In this document: piece by piece, positions 12,150 to 25,306 of the stretch
Layout of the letters: every line of letters begins with the position of its first letter
Position numbering within the stretch: the first letter of the stretch is position 1
Assembly (NCBI RefSeq): GCF_012273895.1
Contig: NC_052102.1
Location: forward strand, 2,936,917 to 3,000,916
DNA length: 64,000 nucleotides
Direction of reading: 5' to 3'
Origin: Zerene cesonia
Taxonomy: Eukaryota > Arthropoda > Insecta > Lepidoptera > Pieridae
Notes under the pieces: model-generated
What the model was told of the DNA's origin: nothing
What the model saw: the letters and a program-made list of their open reading frames with translations, nothing else
Databases searched by the model: none
Program-made: the position numbers and the translations under genes

Positions 12150-15100
12150 TCACGCCTGTGTATCTGCATCAGTGTAATGCGACGGTCCTTCAGCCGAACA
12201 CACGGAGTCTTCCGGAGTTCGAGACGCGTCTCCGGCCTCGCTCGCTTCCACCGCACCTTTGTTCTTACCACCGCGACGAGCTTGTAAAGCCTAAATAAAT
12301 AACAATTTGTATGAAAAACATATACTGGGTTTATTCTATGTGAAGGCATAGAAAGGTACGGCCTTACTACAAATTTAAATTGAGTTACAACATCTTGAAG
12401 CACCATTTTCGCTCTTAATTTCAATAAATTCTGATTGCAATAAAGGTGAGTAAAGCCGTTGTTTCTTAAATAGAAGCAAAATGTTTAATTGTTTAAATTA
12501 ATAGATTAAGCAAAAACTTCAATGACATTTAACAGTCAACACACTACAAAAATCGCGTGTTCCAATAAGTAACAGAAGCTCAATCAAACACATTTAGTTC
12601 AATAATAACATTGTTAATAAATCACACATCGTGTTCAAAACGCTTTTAAAATTTCAAAGTGTAAACCCACATAGATAGCGGTGACAACGTAGCTTTAAAA
12701 ATCGCCGAGTGCGCGACAATAACATGGATGTGCTTTATTCGTACCATCCTTTTTACAGAACGAACGAAAAATATTAAAAACTTCCAAAAATTAGTGTAGA
12801 AATTTCCCCTTCAGTTAGGAGAAATAATTGCTCAATGGCACCCGGCGAGAAGCGTTACATAGCTTGCACGGTAGCATAGGTGAGTGCTCAGGGTCAGGGT
12901 GTGCCTTGTATGCACTAGGAGAGATTTGGGGCGAAGGCCAGACAACCACAAGGGGCATGCGGGTGCTCCGTGGTGCACATGCTGTATATATCATAACACC
13001 TTACCTTTTCGCGACTGCCCTTTTTCTAGGTGGGGCAGAATGGAATGTGAAACATGGAATTAATGACAATGAAGATGAGGTTCCGTAACTAAAATTGTTA
13101 AGGTTTGTTAGTAATCCAGGGCGCAATCGGCTTAAGATCACAACATCAATATTAGGATACGAGTTATATACAAAAAATATAGGGAGTCTTTAACAGATAT
13201 TCAATAGGTGAGTGTAATATTACAATGACGTATTTTTCTCAAGCTTGTGAAAGCTCTCTTTAGTATTTACCTATATTTTATTCCTCTTTATTCTAACTAA
13301 AATTACACAATAAATATTGCTTTTCGTGATTATAATTGATATTTGTAAACATGAACTAAAACTAAATAATTGTATTTTAATTCGTTTGTACATACTTGTA
13401 AAGAAAAGCGTCTATGTGGAGGTTTCCGTCCTCCTCTACGTTTGCTGATGTGAGGATTGTCCCTCCGTAGCGTCTTGTTGCGAAGAATCTCTAGTTGCAC
13501 GTACAGCCTTTTCAGTTCAGCTCGCACCTCCTCCGAGGTAGGTTCCTCTTCTCCCTCAACACCGAACCCTTCTGCAGGTCCCCGGCGTGATACCTACGTA
13601 GATTAAAGAATTTTAATAGATTTGGCTACAATGTTATGTATAGAACGAGTTTTATTGGATATGTGTTTTTATAACTGATTTTCATTATTTCCGTATTCCT
13701 GTTTACAGTATATTCACATTTTCTCAAATGAATAATTTTCAAATTCAACATACTTCTTGAGCCAAAGACCTCGCCCGATAACCGTGCCAGAGCCTGGGCG
13801 CAAGAACACAAGCAAGTGCCGCCCCCGAAGACAGGTGCGCGCGGGCGGCGGACGCGAGGGGCGAGCGCTCCGGGGCCGCGCCGGTTAAGGCTGCCACCCG
13901 CCACGCGATGCCGCAAGCTCCCTCTATCCATAGAGCAGCGGCTAGCCAACCGCGCTCCTGAAGATATTACACAAATGTTTTGTTAATGTGAACGCTATGC
14001 AATCCAGATAAGAATGGCTCGACTTACGCCATATTTAATTATTGGTGTTAATTCATACCGATACTAATTTTGAGCTATATATGTAATACAATAAAACAAT
14101 CACGTTTATACTTAAATTTGAAGAGGGTAAGTGGGTATAAAAAGGATATTTTTCAAATGACATTTGACACATAAAGGTTCGAAAAATCTATTTTCTTAGT
14201 CTCCGTTGGATCACATAGTAGTTAAGGAATTGCAAGCAAACTGACAGGGGATATCTCTATCCTTCTTATCTAGACAGCTAAGTACAATAGATTGATGGTA
14301 TTTTGACGAATGAATAATATATCTGAGAAAGGTTTTGACAAAAAAGACTGTTGGTTTTGTCAATTAACATATTTTTTTAATGTTGCATTTTGATTTCAAT
14401 CTATTTTAATTAAAATCTAATAAACTTAGAGTTTACTCGACAAAACAAAATGTGATGAGATAAAAAGAGTTTTTTTATAAACTTTAACTATACGAAAGAC
14501 TTTCGAACTTTAAAATTTACCTAAGTCTGCTTAAAATAGAGCTTCGTAATAAAAAATTCTAACTAGCATGAATTCTGCACGTTTTCGCAAGCATTGTTTC
14601 TAACAAGAAAAAACACGTGTTGCCGGTATGCGAAATGAACACTTATGAAGGTCAAATCCGTACCAAGCAACTAGGTCAGACATGTCATCAAAATTTATCG
14701 GCTATCGTTTTCAATTGTACCGGTATTTGCCATATAGATCAACGATTCCATACGACTACGAAGTATCAATTGGCTATTGTACTAAAATGCTTCAAGGATT
14801 TTGACTGTTATTAAAGATGGTGACAAATTTATGCATTTAATATGGTTTCGCGATTACTCTATATCTATTTGTTTAGTTTTAAAATAACATACATGTATTT
14901 TATAGCATATGTAAAATTATTTAAAGTAAATTGAATCATAGCGGGCAACCGAGCTGGTACTTTGCCTGATGGTAAGGCAAAGCAAGGTTTATCGGCGAGG
15001 GATTAGAAAAGGATTGATTACGGAAATTAAGGAATAGTCTGTGAAAGGTGAGGAAAAGAATACGGATCTTAATAACTTATATTAATCATAGCCACATTTC

Positions 15101-18100
15101 ATAATAAACTGAAATATAAGTAGTGTGATTTTAATTGGCAGACATAAGTTCTGTCATTAATTAAATAACATTTCGGGCCAAATTAATGAACGTTTCTGGA
15201 AACGGCAATTAAAATCATTCGATATTTTGAACATTGCAGTGGTGTGATTATGAAATTCTTTATGAAAAATCTGTGTTTACTTCTGATGCAACATGCATAC
15301 GTTATAGTGTACTAAATGAGGTACACTATTTGTGGGAAGTTACTTCTGTGTCATGCTTACCTTTGAGCATAATTTGATTCGAACTTTGTGCAAATGAAGA
15401 ATTATGCATCATGAATTATGAAAGATTTGGGAGTATATAGATAAATTAAATCTTAGGGAAATATATGGACAAAGTGAAGAGGCATCTTTCTAATGGTGAA
15501 AGAATATTGAAAATCGATCCAGCAGTTTTTGTGTAAAAACATAACAAACATACATGCTAAAAAATAATTGTTGCCTCTCTAAATTATTAGTCAAGATTAG
15601 TAGGTATACATTAATTTGCATATAACCTGAAACGGCACATTGGCATTCCTCGCCGCGTGGGCTATCCTGAGCCCAGCCAGCAGCAGCAGCACCTCCGCAC
15701 CAGCGGTGACGTGGTGCCAGGCGGCGCGGGCACATCCGCCGCCGATGTCGTCCTCACACGCCGACGTCGCAGTGAATGCGGCCAGGTAACACGCCGCTCC
15801 TATTAACATGGCAGCCACTATTCGAAGGACCTATAAATACGATGTTATTTTGTAATAATAAAATATTATTGAGCCAATCGATTATTGTTTTTTGGATCAA
15901 TATGGAAAGACCCTTTATGCACACGATTTTTGTGTACAAGTTTTTTATTATTTAAATTGATTATAAAAATCTTAAATGATGTTATATTACGCGAAATATA
16001 GAATTTCAGTTTGAATTTTGTCACATAGAAATTTGGTTTAGGTGGCGATAGTTGTATTGGTTGAAATTTGTTAGAATTTAAGTCTATATAGCACAAGCTT
16101 TCATGAATCAAACGTCTGATACGATACTGACATACATGTTACTAAAACAAGCGAATATTCTGATGCATAATACAAACAGTTGCCTCCGCTTACACATCAA
16201 ATCTACGGAAATCCGTAGGCTTTAATGCATAGAATATGCTATAACATCGTCCGAAATGCTCTGACAGCCAACCGTTAAATTATTCCACACGAGATTCATC
16301 CGTTGCATTAATTGATTGTATTAGATATGTATGCTCTGGTATTGATAAATATTAGAAGCTATTGCTTATTTAAAAATTATGTAAATTATGTAAATAGTTT
16401 AAAAAAAAGGTGTGTTTGCGATTCACACACGAAAAAAATGACTTGAATATATATAAAATATAAACTAGTACGTATATTTCTGTCTCATTCTTTGCCGGCT
16501 TCATTCTACACATTTTTGTATTTCTGTCTCATACCTGTCGTTTTTCCGTTGCATCAGGTTTGAAATCACAACGATTCTAAAGAAGTTTCACTTCAAAAAC
16601 CAATTTCGCATATGTACATTTGGTACCGTATATATTTAATGTTATTTCCTACAACAATACCTAAGACTTTGTTTTTTATTGATTATACTTCAGAGTACCT
16701 CAGCGTCTCTAGGGGTCCATCTATGTGCCTTTCTCGTACGGAACTCGGCTAGTAGGACCCAAAGGCGTAAGACCACAGACCCGTAGCAGGCTACGAAGCC
16801 GAGTTCACGTAGCCACGCGCCAAGGACGCAGCGCCAGCGTGCTGCTGATATGTACTGCGACGCTGCCTTTAAGAAAATGTTATTTATTTTATTGTTTCAT
16901 TAATAATATATATGTATCAACTGCGAGTATTAATGCTCATTTCACGAATATAATAATGCGTGTCTCGTCGTAGATACGGTCGTAGTAAATAAAATATATA
17001 ACTCTTTAAATTTAATATTATAACCTATAACTCTTAAAATTTTGCATTGTTCAAAAACTCTTTTATTTTTAACTTATCACTTACAGTTTATTATTATCAA
17101 CTTTCGGTATTATCTGTTTTCATGTACCTAGTAAATAGCGGATCATAACAGATATTATCCTCTTCACATATTTGTATTATCACTCCTCAAGTTATCTGAG
17201 TAAAATATTACGTATAGTGTATTATATAATGTAGTGTACTTACTGAACCATACATAAACATTGCACCAATGAGAACAACTTCCAATACAGTCCACATACC
17301 CATAGCAACTGCCTGTAAAAATAATTACACCTAAATGATAAACCTCATTCCCGTATTAATTTAAAAATAACATATGGTTCCATAGAAAATCTAAAAATCA
17401 TAATCCAAAGTTATTTCACAAAACTACGCTAGTAAACGCATATATAAAAAAAACCTATTGTTTTTAAATAATAAATTAAAATTGTATTTAAACATATTTT
17501 ATCATTTCTCATATAAATAGAGATTCCCATTTGTCATCTCTAATGCTTACTTTGCATTTTCTCTTCTTCAAGATAATGAGCCCAATGATGATGCAAAGCA
17601 GCATCCCTGCGAGGTTCGCTGCTAGAAGCGCCGCTCTGTACGTTTCAGGCAGGCAGGCTGTCGCATTGCTGCCAACGCCACACGGCGTGCATTTAAGCCG
17701 ACCTATTTCCTCCAGCTTTCTACCAGATATCCAGCCCCCACCACTTTCGTGCCAATGATCCGATCGACACTTGCAATGATACTGAAAAATACCAAACCAG
17801 TTTGTATATTCATGTGCGTGAAGTAATAACAACATTTATAGTTTGAATAAAACGACATTACTTCTAACTTTCGATCTTGATTCGCTGATGGGTAAGCTTC
17901 GCAATCAGTTGTCATGGCATCACACAATGGGGTTCCTCCAAACCATTCGTACATAGAATCTTCACAGGGTAGTGTAGGCAAGCGTCGAAATATAGCTGCA
18001 GCAGCCCGTGCCGCTCCCGAACCTCTGGCAGCGGCAGTTCCACCCCACCACCCAATTTCACCTTCACACGAATACCATGCATTGGACCATATCACAAGAC

Positions 18101-18641
18101 TAGCATTCCAAGCGGACGCGAGAGTGCGCCAGAACTGTTGTAATGTAGCTGAGTTGTTCTGTTGAAACACTATAAGACGATCAGCTTCTGGAATAAAGAG
18201 AACTCCTAGGCTGAGTTGAGGTGCACCCAGAGCGACTGCTGCAGGTGGTGGGTGAAGGGGAGTGCGAGCTGCAGCGCGGGCAAGGGCGGAAGCTCTTGCC
18301 TCATCCGCCACGCCTTGATCAACCAGCTCTGATAACGCACGGGCAACTTGCACCACTGCAGCTTCATATTCCCTCACGTTCTGTTAAAGATAAACTCTAA
18401 TGTAAATTAACAATCCTTTTGATAAGGAAAAAAAAACTTCATTTAATTTAGCCAGTTTTCAGAATCAAGGTTTTATAGCAACATTTTCAACGCCTTTTCA
18501 ACTTACCGATGGCAGCGGCGGCGGCCTCCTCAGCAGCAGCGACTCGCAGGCGGCAGGCGGCGGGACCGGGCCGGCGGGCGCGGCGGCGACGGAGCACCAC
18601 GCCAGCGCCAGCGCCGCACCCCGCGCCCACCGCGCCCACAT
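12150..18641 (-). CDS. Class C orphan GPCR of the GPR158/GPR179 (metabotropic glycine receptor-like) family
   Basis: Nine exons on the minus strand: 18641-18507, 18380-17862, 17781-17551, 17312-17244, 16866-16699, 15830-15627, 13957-13754, 13593-13396, 12290-12150; 623 codons including the stop, 622 aa. Exon 1 encodes a signal peptide (MWARWARGAALALAWC). The Ala-rich ectodomain follows, at the place of the Cache-like domain, then a Cys-rich EGF-like segment (YHCKCR, CTPCGVG). TM1 is around AGMLLCIIIGLIIL, TM2 WTVLEVVLIGAMFMYG, TM3 LRELGFVACYGSVVL, TM4 VLRIVAAMLIGAACYLAAFTA, TM5 after WHHVTAGAE, TM6 LAAALWIEGACGIAWRV, TM7 HLSSGAALACVLAPRLW. The cytoplasmic ELKRLYVQLEILRNK...NPHISK segment matches the family's conserved post-TM7 helix. 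Plasma-membrane receptor; in mammals GPR158 binds glycine and recruits RGS7-Gbeta5. Whether this protein binds glycine is unknown. The 5' UTR may be in an upstream exon, since an acceptor-like CAG lies just before the ATG. Confidence 0.88.
12291..13395. other. Last intron of the GPR158-like gene
   Basis: Mostly AT-rich. A GC-richer patch at about 12835-13085 has an open frame of 86 codons on + with no recognisable domain, start context or splice logic. I treat it as intronic, possibly an old repeat. Confidence 0.5.
13958..15626. other. Intron of the GPR158-like gene, with a SINE-like fragment
   Basis: 1.67 kb AT-rich intron. At 14941-15060 there is a GAGCTGGTACTTTGCCTGATGG-type start followed by a purine-rich stretch, a 5' fragment of the family described at 54005-54352. 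Confidence 0.6.
14941..15060 (+). repeat. SINE-like element fragment (CCTGATGGTAAG family)
   Basis: Shares the words GAGCTGGT, GCCTGATGGTAAG and the following AAGGATTG/GGAAAAGAATAC order with 54005-54230. The 3' half is missing. Confidence 0.6.
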
Positions 18642-20279
18642 CACTCACCTTGTACCCTGCTGACAGCGCAGATCATTTTGAAATTGTGAATGAAATACGG
18701 ATAACAAAATCTTTTATAATCTCATTTGATTCTATAAAGTGAAATAAAATCATACTGTAAAATGATTATGTAAATGAAGAATACACAATAATTATGAGGT
18801 ATGGTGAGTTATATAATAAAATAACATATTAAAAATTATTGTACGTTATAGGTATTAATTTTCCTGTTTATTCTATTGTGATTGTATTATGGTAGAAATA
18901 TATATTTTACAATAATACAAAGGGTCTCAATATATGTTGAGATACTCATGTAATTATAAATGATTGGTCTGGTCTGGTCTGAAAATTTGTACGTCCACGT
19001 ACGAATTTCCAGACAGCAAAAACTTTCATCGTTGAACAACATACGCAAACTTGGATTAAATAATCATTAACAAAAATACTACATATATGTCAATATTATA
19101 TGATAAGAATTGGATAGGAAATATATTTGACAGGACCACTTGTAGAGTTCTGTCGTAAACATTGGCACAGATAAGATATAAATATCTATTCCATAATTCA
19201 ACATAACTTGTTATATAATCACAACAACGCTTATGGATACTTCATTCAATATCTTTAGGTTACTTTGGGTGGTGCAGAATAATTATTGTTGATATTTTAT
19301 AGGTTTTTACATAATTCAATACATAAATACAGTAATCAATCGAATAAAGTGTGCAAAAATGACTAAACCTTTATGTGCTACAATAACACGAAAATTATTG
19401 AAAAATATAAATACAAGTGTAGTATGTACCGGACCTTAGACGCTTGACGTATACGGTACGATATAATACGTTAAATCAAAAAGCTGAGAATAAGTCGAAT
19501 AGCCGATCGCTGATTCCATTAGTAATCCTTTTCGATTGCCTCTTTACGAGGCGACTTTCAACCGATATGAAAGCGATTTAGATCGTGTAAGTTAAGATTT
19601 CGCAATACAATTGTCCATGCTCGCGTAGCAGGAAATAGATCTGAGAACGTTTCTACGGATTAATTTTTCTCTCCGACTGCGGACGAATAACGAGTAATTT
19701 CCCTGGACTGGGAATTGTGAATCCCTATAATATGTCTGCTCTTGGCGATAAGATTTATGTCTGATATGCTTAGTAGATTTAAGCATACGCATACACTATA
19801 AGACTGTGTTTTATGGGAGTTTAGCACATTTATTTTAGAGTGTATAATGGAAACCTAATAGTTTAAAAAGGAATAACTGTATCTTGCGTGGATGACAAAA
19901 AATGTTATATAAATATTCCGCTCGAGAGCATTATGTAAATATGTCAATAAGCAAATACTACAAATAATAAACGTTATCATTTTCAATTATTAACTGCATT
20001 TTGTTTAATTATTTGCATTTGTTCAATTGTTTACCTATAATTTAATTTTACAGGTTTCATAATAAAATTTTTGTTTATACCTCATTTAAAGGCTATTTTA
20101 AGATTAGAAAAAATGGCAAATAGGAATGCACCACGTATTGCATTTAAAAGGCTCAGACGTTTAGCAAATATGCATTTAAAGATTAACGTAGATAATTATA
20201 TCCAAGTGATTTTTATTATATTATCGACTTGTTGGTGCCGCGTCATCGTTCGCACGAACTTTGAACCCTAACAAACTGG
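18642..20279. other. Intergenic, upstream of the GPR158-like gene
   Basis: AT-rich, no coding potential recognised. Confidence 0.6.
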
Positions 20280-20725
20280 AGGCTTTGCTTTGCCTTCCCG
20301 AATTTCCGCAAATATCGTTGATTTCAACATCAAATGTTTCAGATCTTGATTATTAAGTCGACAGAAAATTGCCGTCAGACCAGAAATTTGCTAAGACCTC
20401 ATTCCTATTCCTTTTATAGTGTAGCTGGGCTGTTGGAATTCCATCTCAGGTGTTCCAGATCTACAACTTTATACTCTCAACAGAAAATGATCATCTCGTG
20501 TTATTTATATGCAACTCATTTATAGGAGGTCCGTTGTGGTTCTGCATCAGGTGTTCCAGTTTTCGAAATAAATTACAACCTATATGTTTCCCAGCCTTAA
20601 TACCTATACAACAAAAAGCTTTCATTCAAATACGTCCACTTGTTCAGGAGATTAGCGTGTACAAACCAAAAGACAAACAACAGACACAATTTTTGTTTGA
20701 CAAAACAGACACAATTTTTGTTTGA
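20280..20725. repeat. Dispersed repeat with internal duplications
   Basis: Contains three GGTGTTCCAG/AATGTTTCAG-type segments and, at 20681-20725, a 25-bp unit (CAGACACAATTTTTGTTTGA plus CAAAA) present 1.8 times. The CACTTGTTCAGGAGATTAGCG segment resembles the AGGAGTTCCGGAGATTATCGCG segment at 36070-36092, so both come from related dispersed elements. Short open frames here are not genes. Confidence 0.6.
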
Positions 20726-22854
20726 ATTCGTGCTCTATTACTCTTTTTAAATCCCCGCAATTTTTTTTAATATCTTACATGATTAGGATACGGAAACATT
20801 ATGACAACAGAATAATAAATAGAAACGACTGGAAACGGATGTTTTGGAGACGGATGCAATTTTCGCTTTGAAGTAGATAAAGATAAGGGTTTATTAAGAT
20901 TTAAGATAAGCTTCTGATAATGGAAGAGTAATAATAATATTTTAAAATGACGGTTGTGAATTTTAACATATTATTGGAATTGTACTAAACCTATATACAC
21001 ATACATACCTACTAGTGTTCCATTAGGTCTATCCAAAAACTAAATGTTATAATTTTGAGATTTGTTTGGCCACATACACTTACAAGAGCAAGTTGTATGT
21101 AGATAACTTTTGATACCTACCTACATATTTAAATTGTAATCCAAGATTGGGTTCAACACTACGTAGCCACTATCAACTTCACCGCCATAAATTATAAAAA
21201 AAGTCATATATTAAGTTATAAACAGTCAGAAAGGTTTTCTGAAAATTATTGAGGCATTTATTCATTGTAATAAAACAATTTCGAAGTTATTGTAGGAAAC
21301 TTTTATCAAAACAGGTTTTTTCTTGATATACTGAGCTTTCAAATTATGATTTACCCGTATGAAAATTTTGGTAATATAAACTCTATAAATATTATTCTGC
21401 CAAACGTTAGCAAATGAAATTAATTATTTCTGTGTTTAAAAAAAAGAGTAGAAACGTGTAGGTATTAGACGGGGAAATAATAATTGATACAATAATTGTA
21501 ATTCTTTGTATTTGTTCCATGATTATTTTTTGTTTGAAAGATCCGTTGGATTTAAATTAAGTCCAGGTCTGACAATTTGAAGGCGGTTATACATATTTTT
21601 CAAAGAGGATTTTCTTGATAGCAGTGTAACCGCACGATGTATATATACATGGACTTTGAAAGGCTTAGGTATTCACAGAACGTTATAAATTTCTCGCCAA
21701 TAAACGTTACAAATACCGAAATAAATCTCAACATGCTGCTACAAATAATATGAGTCAATGCCAACCACATTGGCTGCTATCATGGCGCTTTTATTTAGCC
21801 AGTGGTTCTTAAATATTGGTTCATTTCGCCAAAGAAAATATGTCTTGACTCTCGACATTATATAGCACATAGAATATAAAAGTATACATTTAAACAGAAC
21901 AAAATATCTTCCATAAAAGCAACTCGGTACACATTTTTCTAAAAGCTCTACCGTTGAGACTTTTCTTCATTTCCTAAGTGCATTTTGTACGTGAAGTAGG
22001 AAAATTCTATATATTTCTTTGCATATTATCTGTGTTATTTGTAAACGTAATAAATAAATATAATAAAAACGCATAAGATATGAAAATATAAATATCTAAA
22101 TATCTAAATAAGACCCTACGGTCTTTAAGAAAATTATGAATTGATATTTTTAAAACTGAAGTAAAAAAAGGAGTTTTGCACTTTAAAATGCACTTCGTTG
22201 AAACAAATCTAATCTATGACTTGTACCAAATTAACAAAAGAAGTTCAAGAATCTCGGTGTGATTTATAGTCGACTTTTACGGTTTGCAAATATATTATTT
22301 TTAGACAATGGCATCATGGTTCAATGTCTCTGTGATTTTCTATCTTCTTATTATATATTTAAAGAACAAAAATAAATTTTCACTAATAATTTTTATTATA
22401 TTTACATAGATTATTTAAAGTTGTATATTTTATATTGATAAGCACCACTTCTCTGATTATACGCGTGCTTAAATCTGTCATTATTGTATAAAATTTGTTT
22501 CTATATTATAACTGACACTGGCAAATAGTTCTGACTTATTTCCATTAAAAAAAATAAAATAAATAAATAAATAAATATCATATCAAATTATGTTGAGTAA
22601 AATATACAATCATGATTAATTAAATTATAATAATTGCATAGAAGACAGAGCGAGCTTTTGACAGATGGAAATTGAAAAATGGATATTTTAAAACAAGTTC
22701 CGCAAATTTTTGCTATCGAAACCGTTTTGTTTGGCAAAATGCCAATATCAACGATTGTCAACGGCCCGTGAACTATTGAAATGTATGCATTTTATGAGTT
22801 GAACTCATTTTGCTTGATAAAGTACCAACACTATTATTTCATTAATACCTACAT
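20726..22854. other. Intergenic, nothing recognised
   Basis: AT-rich sequence on both strands without exon-like segments or RNA genes I can support. Confidence 0.6.
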
Positions 22855-23100
22855 ACAAGTCAGTGAAGCCAATTCTGAGAAACTTTTTTTATAACGCTAT
22901 TCTGTCTTACTCTTACACTTTGGATTTTGGAAGTATGAAAAATAGATGTTGGCCGATTCTCAGACCTACCCGATATGCACACAAAATTTAATGAGAATTA
23001 GTCCATCCGTTTAGGAAGAGTATGGTAACTATCATTGTGACACGAGAATTTTATATATTAGACGAGAATTTTACATATATAGAGATATATATAGAAAAGC
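22855..23100 (-). repeat. Dispersed element (TATATAAAATTCTCGTGTCAC family), minus orientation
   Basis: Read on the minus strand the sequence runs from TAAAATTCTCGTGTCAC through a 'catactctt' segment to GGGTAGGTCTGAGAATCGG. The plus-strand copy at 62290-62373 begins with the same TATATAAAATTCTCGTGTCAC and CATACTCCTCC order and is cut by a gap. Confidence 0.75.
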
Positions 23101-23154
23101 TCTTCTAACTTATACACAAATGTACACTAAATTGTGATCAACAGAAGAATATGT

Positions 23155-23345
23155 AGAAAACTGAAGAGTTTATTTGTTCGCTCGTCTTAGGAACTGCTGA
23201 ACCGATTTGTAAAATTGTGGTACAGGGATTTGTTGATACCCAAGAAAGGCATGGATAGCCGGTATAACTATCTGGGTAAAACCTCGGAACTGGATATATT
23301 TCCCTTAGGCTATGTGGGTGAAGCCGCGCGAAAAGATTGTTATAC
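23155..23345. repeat. Dispersed SINE-like element
   Basis: Holds the pattern CTGAACCGATTTG ... GGGTGAAGCCGCG, typical of short lepidopteran non-autonomous elements. Boundaries are approximate. Confidence 0.5.
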
Positions 23346-23574
23346 AATATAGGAACAATACAGGGATTAAAAACTTGACATTAAATTATTGTAAAGATTT
23401 CTCTCATAATTATAATGTTGCGGGTAATAGAGCCTAGTTTAGTGACCTTGTATACCGTAGACTTCGTCAATACCAATTAAAAGTTTCATTTGAACAAGAG
23501 CAAAGTGCTTCATAATAGTAATCTAACAAACAAATCACATCAAAAGAAATTACGTACCAAATATTATTCTTAAA

Positions 23575-23945
23575 TCATCTATGAATATGGGAGTCGTGCA
23601 CGCTTCGGCACGAATCGGGTCAGCTCGGACCGAGGAAGGTATCACACCCCACCATCTTCGGTGAAATATTAGCATGCTACTGTGTTTCCTACGGTGAGTT
23701 GGAAAACCGGTGGCCCGTTTCCTTTTCCTCACCCTTCCCAAACCGTTCCTTCTTTCCATTCGTCAATCCTTTCCTTATCCCTTAGGTACCACTTAAAAGC
23801 GGGTAGCGTATTCGCTGAGACACTACCTTTGCGAATCTTCATCGTGGTGGTCCGTCTGATCACTTACCATCAAGCGAACCACCAGCTCATTTTCTCGATA
23901 TAACATAATAAGAACCATCAGGCGAACGACCAGCTCAATTGCCCG
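23575..23945 (-). repeat. SINE-like element (CCTGATGGTAAG family), minus orientation
   Basis: On the minus strand it runs from CGCTTGATGGTAAGTG through a purine-rich block to CGTGCCGAAGCGTGCACGAC. The copy at 54005-54352 has the same segment order and nearly the same length. Confidence 0.75.
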
Positions 23946-24734
23946 TTATGAAATAAAAAAATCTATATTTTTGCTTACTTATGTAGGTATGTACAAAACG
24001 TGCTAACCGTTTTGCCGTCAAAATTATGCAATTAAAAGACTTAAACACTTTTAAATAGAGATGTAAATATTATGATGATCGTAAAACGGAAGCGACCCAG
24101 AGATGAGTTTACAAATTTTGTTTATAATACCGCTCCAAAGTATAATAATATTCTTGTGAATATTCGTCAACACATTATCTGTTCGTAAGATATGAAGCAG
24201 TGGATGTATTTCTGTGCGGCTGGCAGCACCTAATGTAAACAATTTGTAATTTTTCTACGTGATGTATTTCGGCTTTTGTTTTGAGTGTGAGGCAACGATT
24301 TTATTACAGCGGTTAATGAATATGTGTATGGCTCTATGAGTGTTTTGTGGGATGCTTCACGCTAAGTGAGAATTTAAATATCACAGTCAGGTTGACATCG
24401 TTTTAATTATTAGGAAGAAATAAATGTACTTAATCTATGCGTAGTACGATGAAGAGAAATTATGTATTCGCTTTTTTTTAAATAATTTTTTTAGTGGGCT
24501 TTTAAGCTATTGTTTATGTCAGTCACATTGAAACCAACACACTTATAAACTAAATACAAACTTAATTAAAATAAAAAAAATAAAGAAATTAAAACAAAAC
24601 AAATCTTTCTCATGTATTCGCTTGTTTTAATGAATTTTGTCACCGACAAATCGCAAATTTTCAGTTTAATTACATAGCTGCCCTTATTTGGAATAATTAG
24701 GTGCGAAAGGATTGCTTATCGCCATTTTAATCAC
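23946..24734. other. Intergenic, nothing recognised
   Basis: AT-rich, no supported gene. Confidence 0.6.
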
Positions 24735-24938
24735 ACTAATATTATAAATGTGAAAATTTGTTTATTTGGATGTTTGTCCGTCAATCACGCTGAAACTACA
24801 GAACGGATTTTGATGAAATCTGGTATACAGACAGGGTATGCTGACTTGGGTGATAGCATAATTTTATCCCGATTAAATGCTCCCTTGGGATTAAATTATT
24901 TGTAAATGTAAGCCCGCGGCTTCGCCCGCGTGTGAAAG
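24735..24938 (+). repeat. Dispersed short element, full length (ACTAATATTATAAATG ... CCCGCGGCTTCGCCCGCG)
   Basis: Starts ACTAATATTATAAATGTG, contains CTGAAACTACAGAACGG, TTTTGATGAAATCTGGTATA and ends CCCGCGGCTTCGCCCGCG, which can form a hairpin. It is the best complete copy in the window and is the reference for the gap at 51762 and the fragment at 47924. Confidence 0.75.
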
Positions 24939-25306
24939 CTACGTTACCATAAATTAAAAGATTTAAAAACATTTGTATCAAAATATTAACCGTCTTCACA
25001 CTATAAATTATGATAAGTCATATCGAAATCGTTGCTTCATCCAAGATGCTTGATGATTAAATGTTATTACATGCTTTGAGCCCCACACAATTTTGACGTT
25101 TCGTAGGTGTATAATTTTTCTGCTAAGAATTATTGTATTATTATATTTATATTCTGCGGTAAGTTTAATTTATATCATTCCCTTTATTTGAGGTCCTGCA
25201 TTTTTGGGGGAAGGCGCTTATAATATCTTAATTTTCGTCTTTTTATATTTTTTCCCCTTTTGAGTACATTTTTATGAGAAATTTTGAAAGAATAGAAAAA
25301 ATTTGA

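Noticed and set aside
12828..13088. 86-codon open frame on + in the GPR158-like intron
   Set aside because: No recognisable protein; likely an old repeat in the intron.
16725..16973. 82-codon open frame on +
   Set aside because: It is the reverse of the GPR158-like TM3 exon (16866-16699), which has proper splice sites and fits the family.
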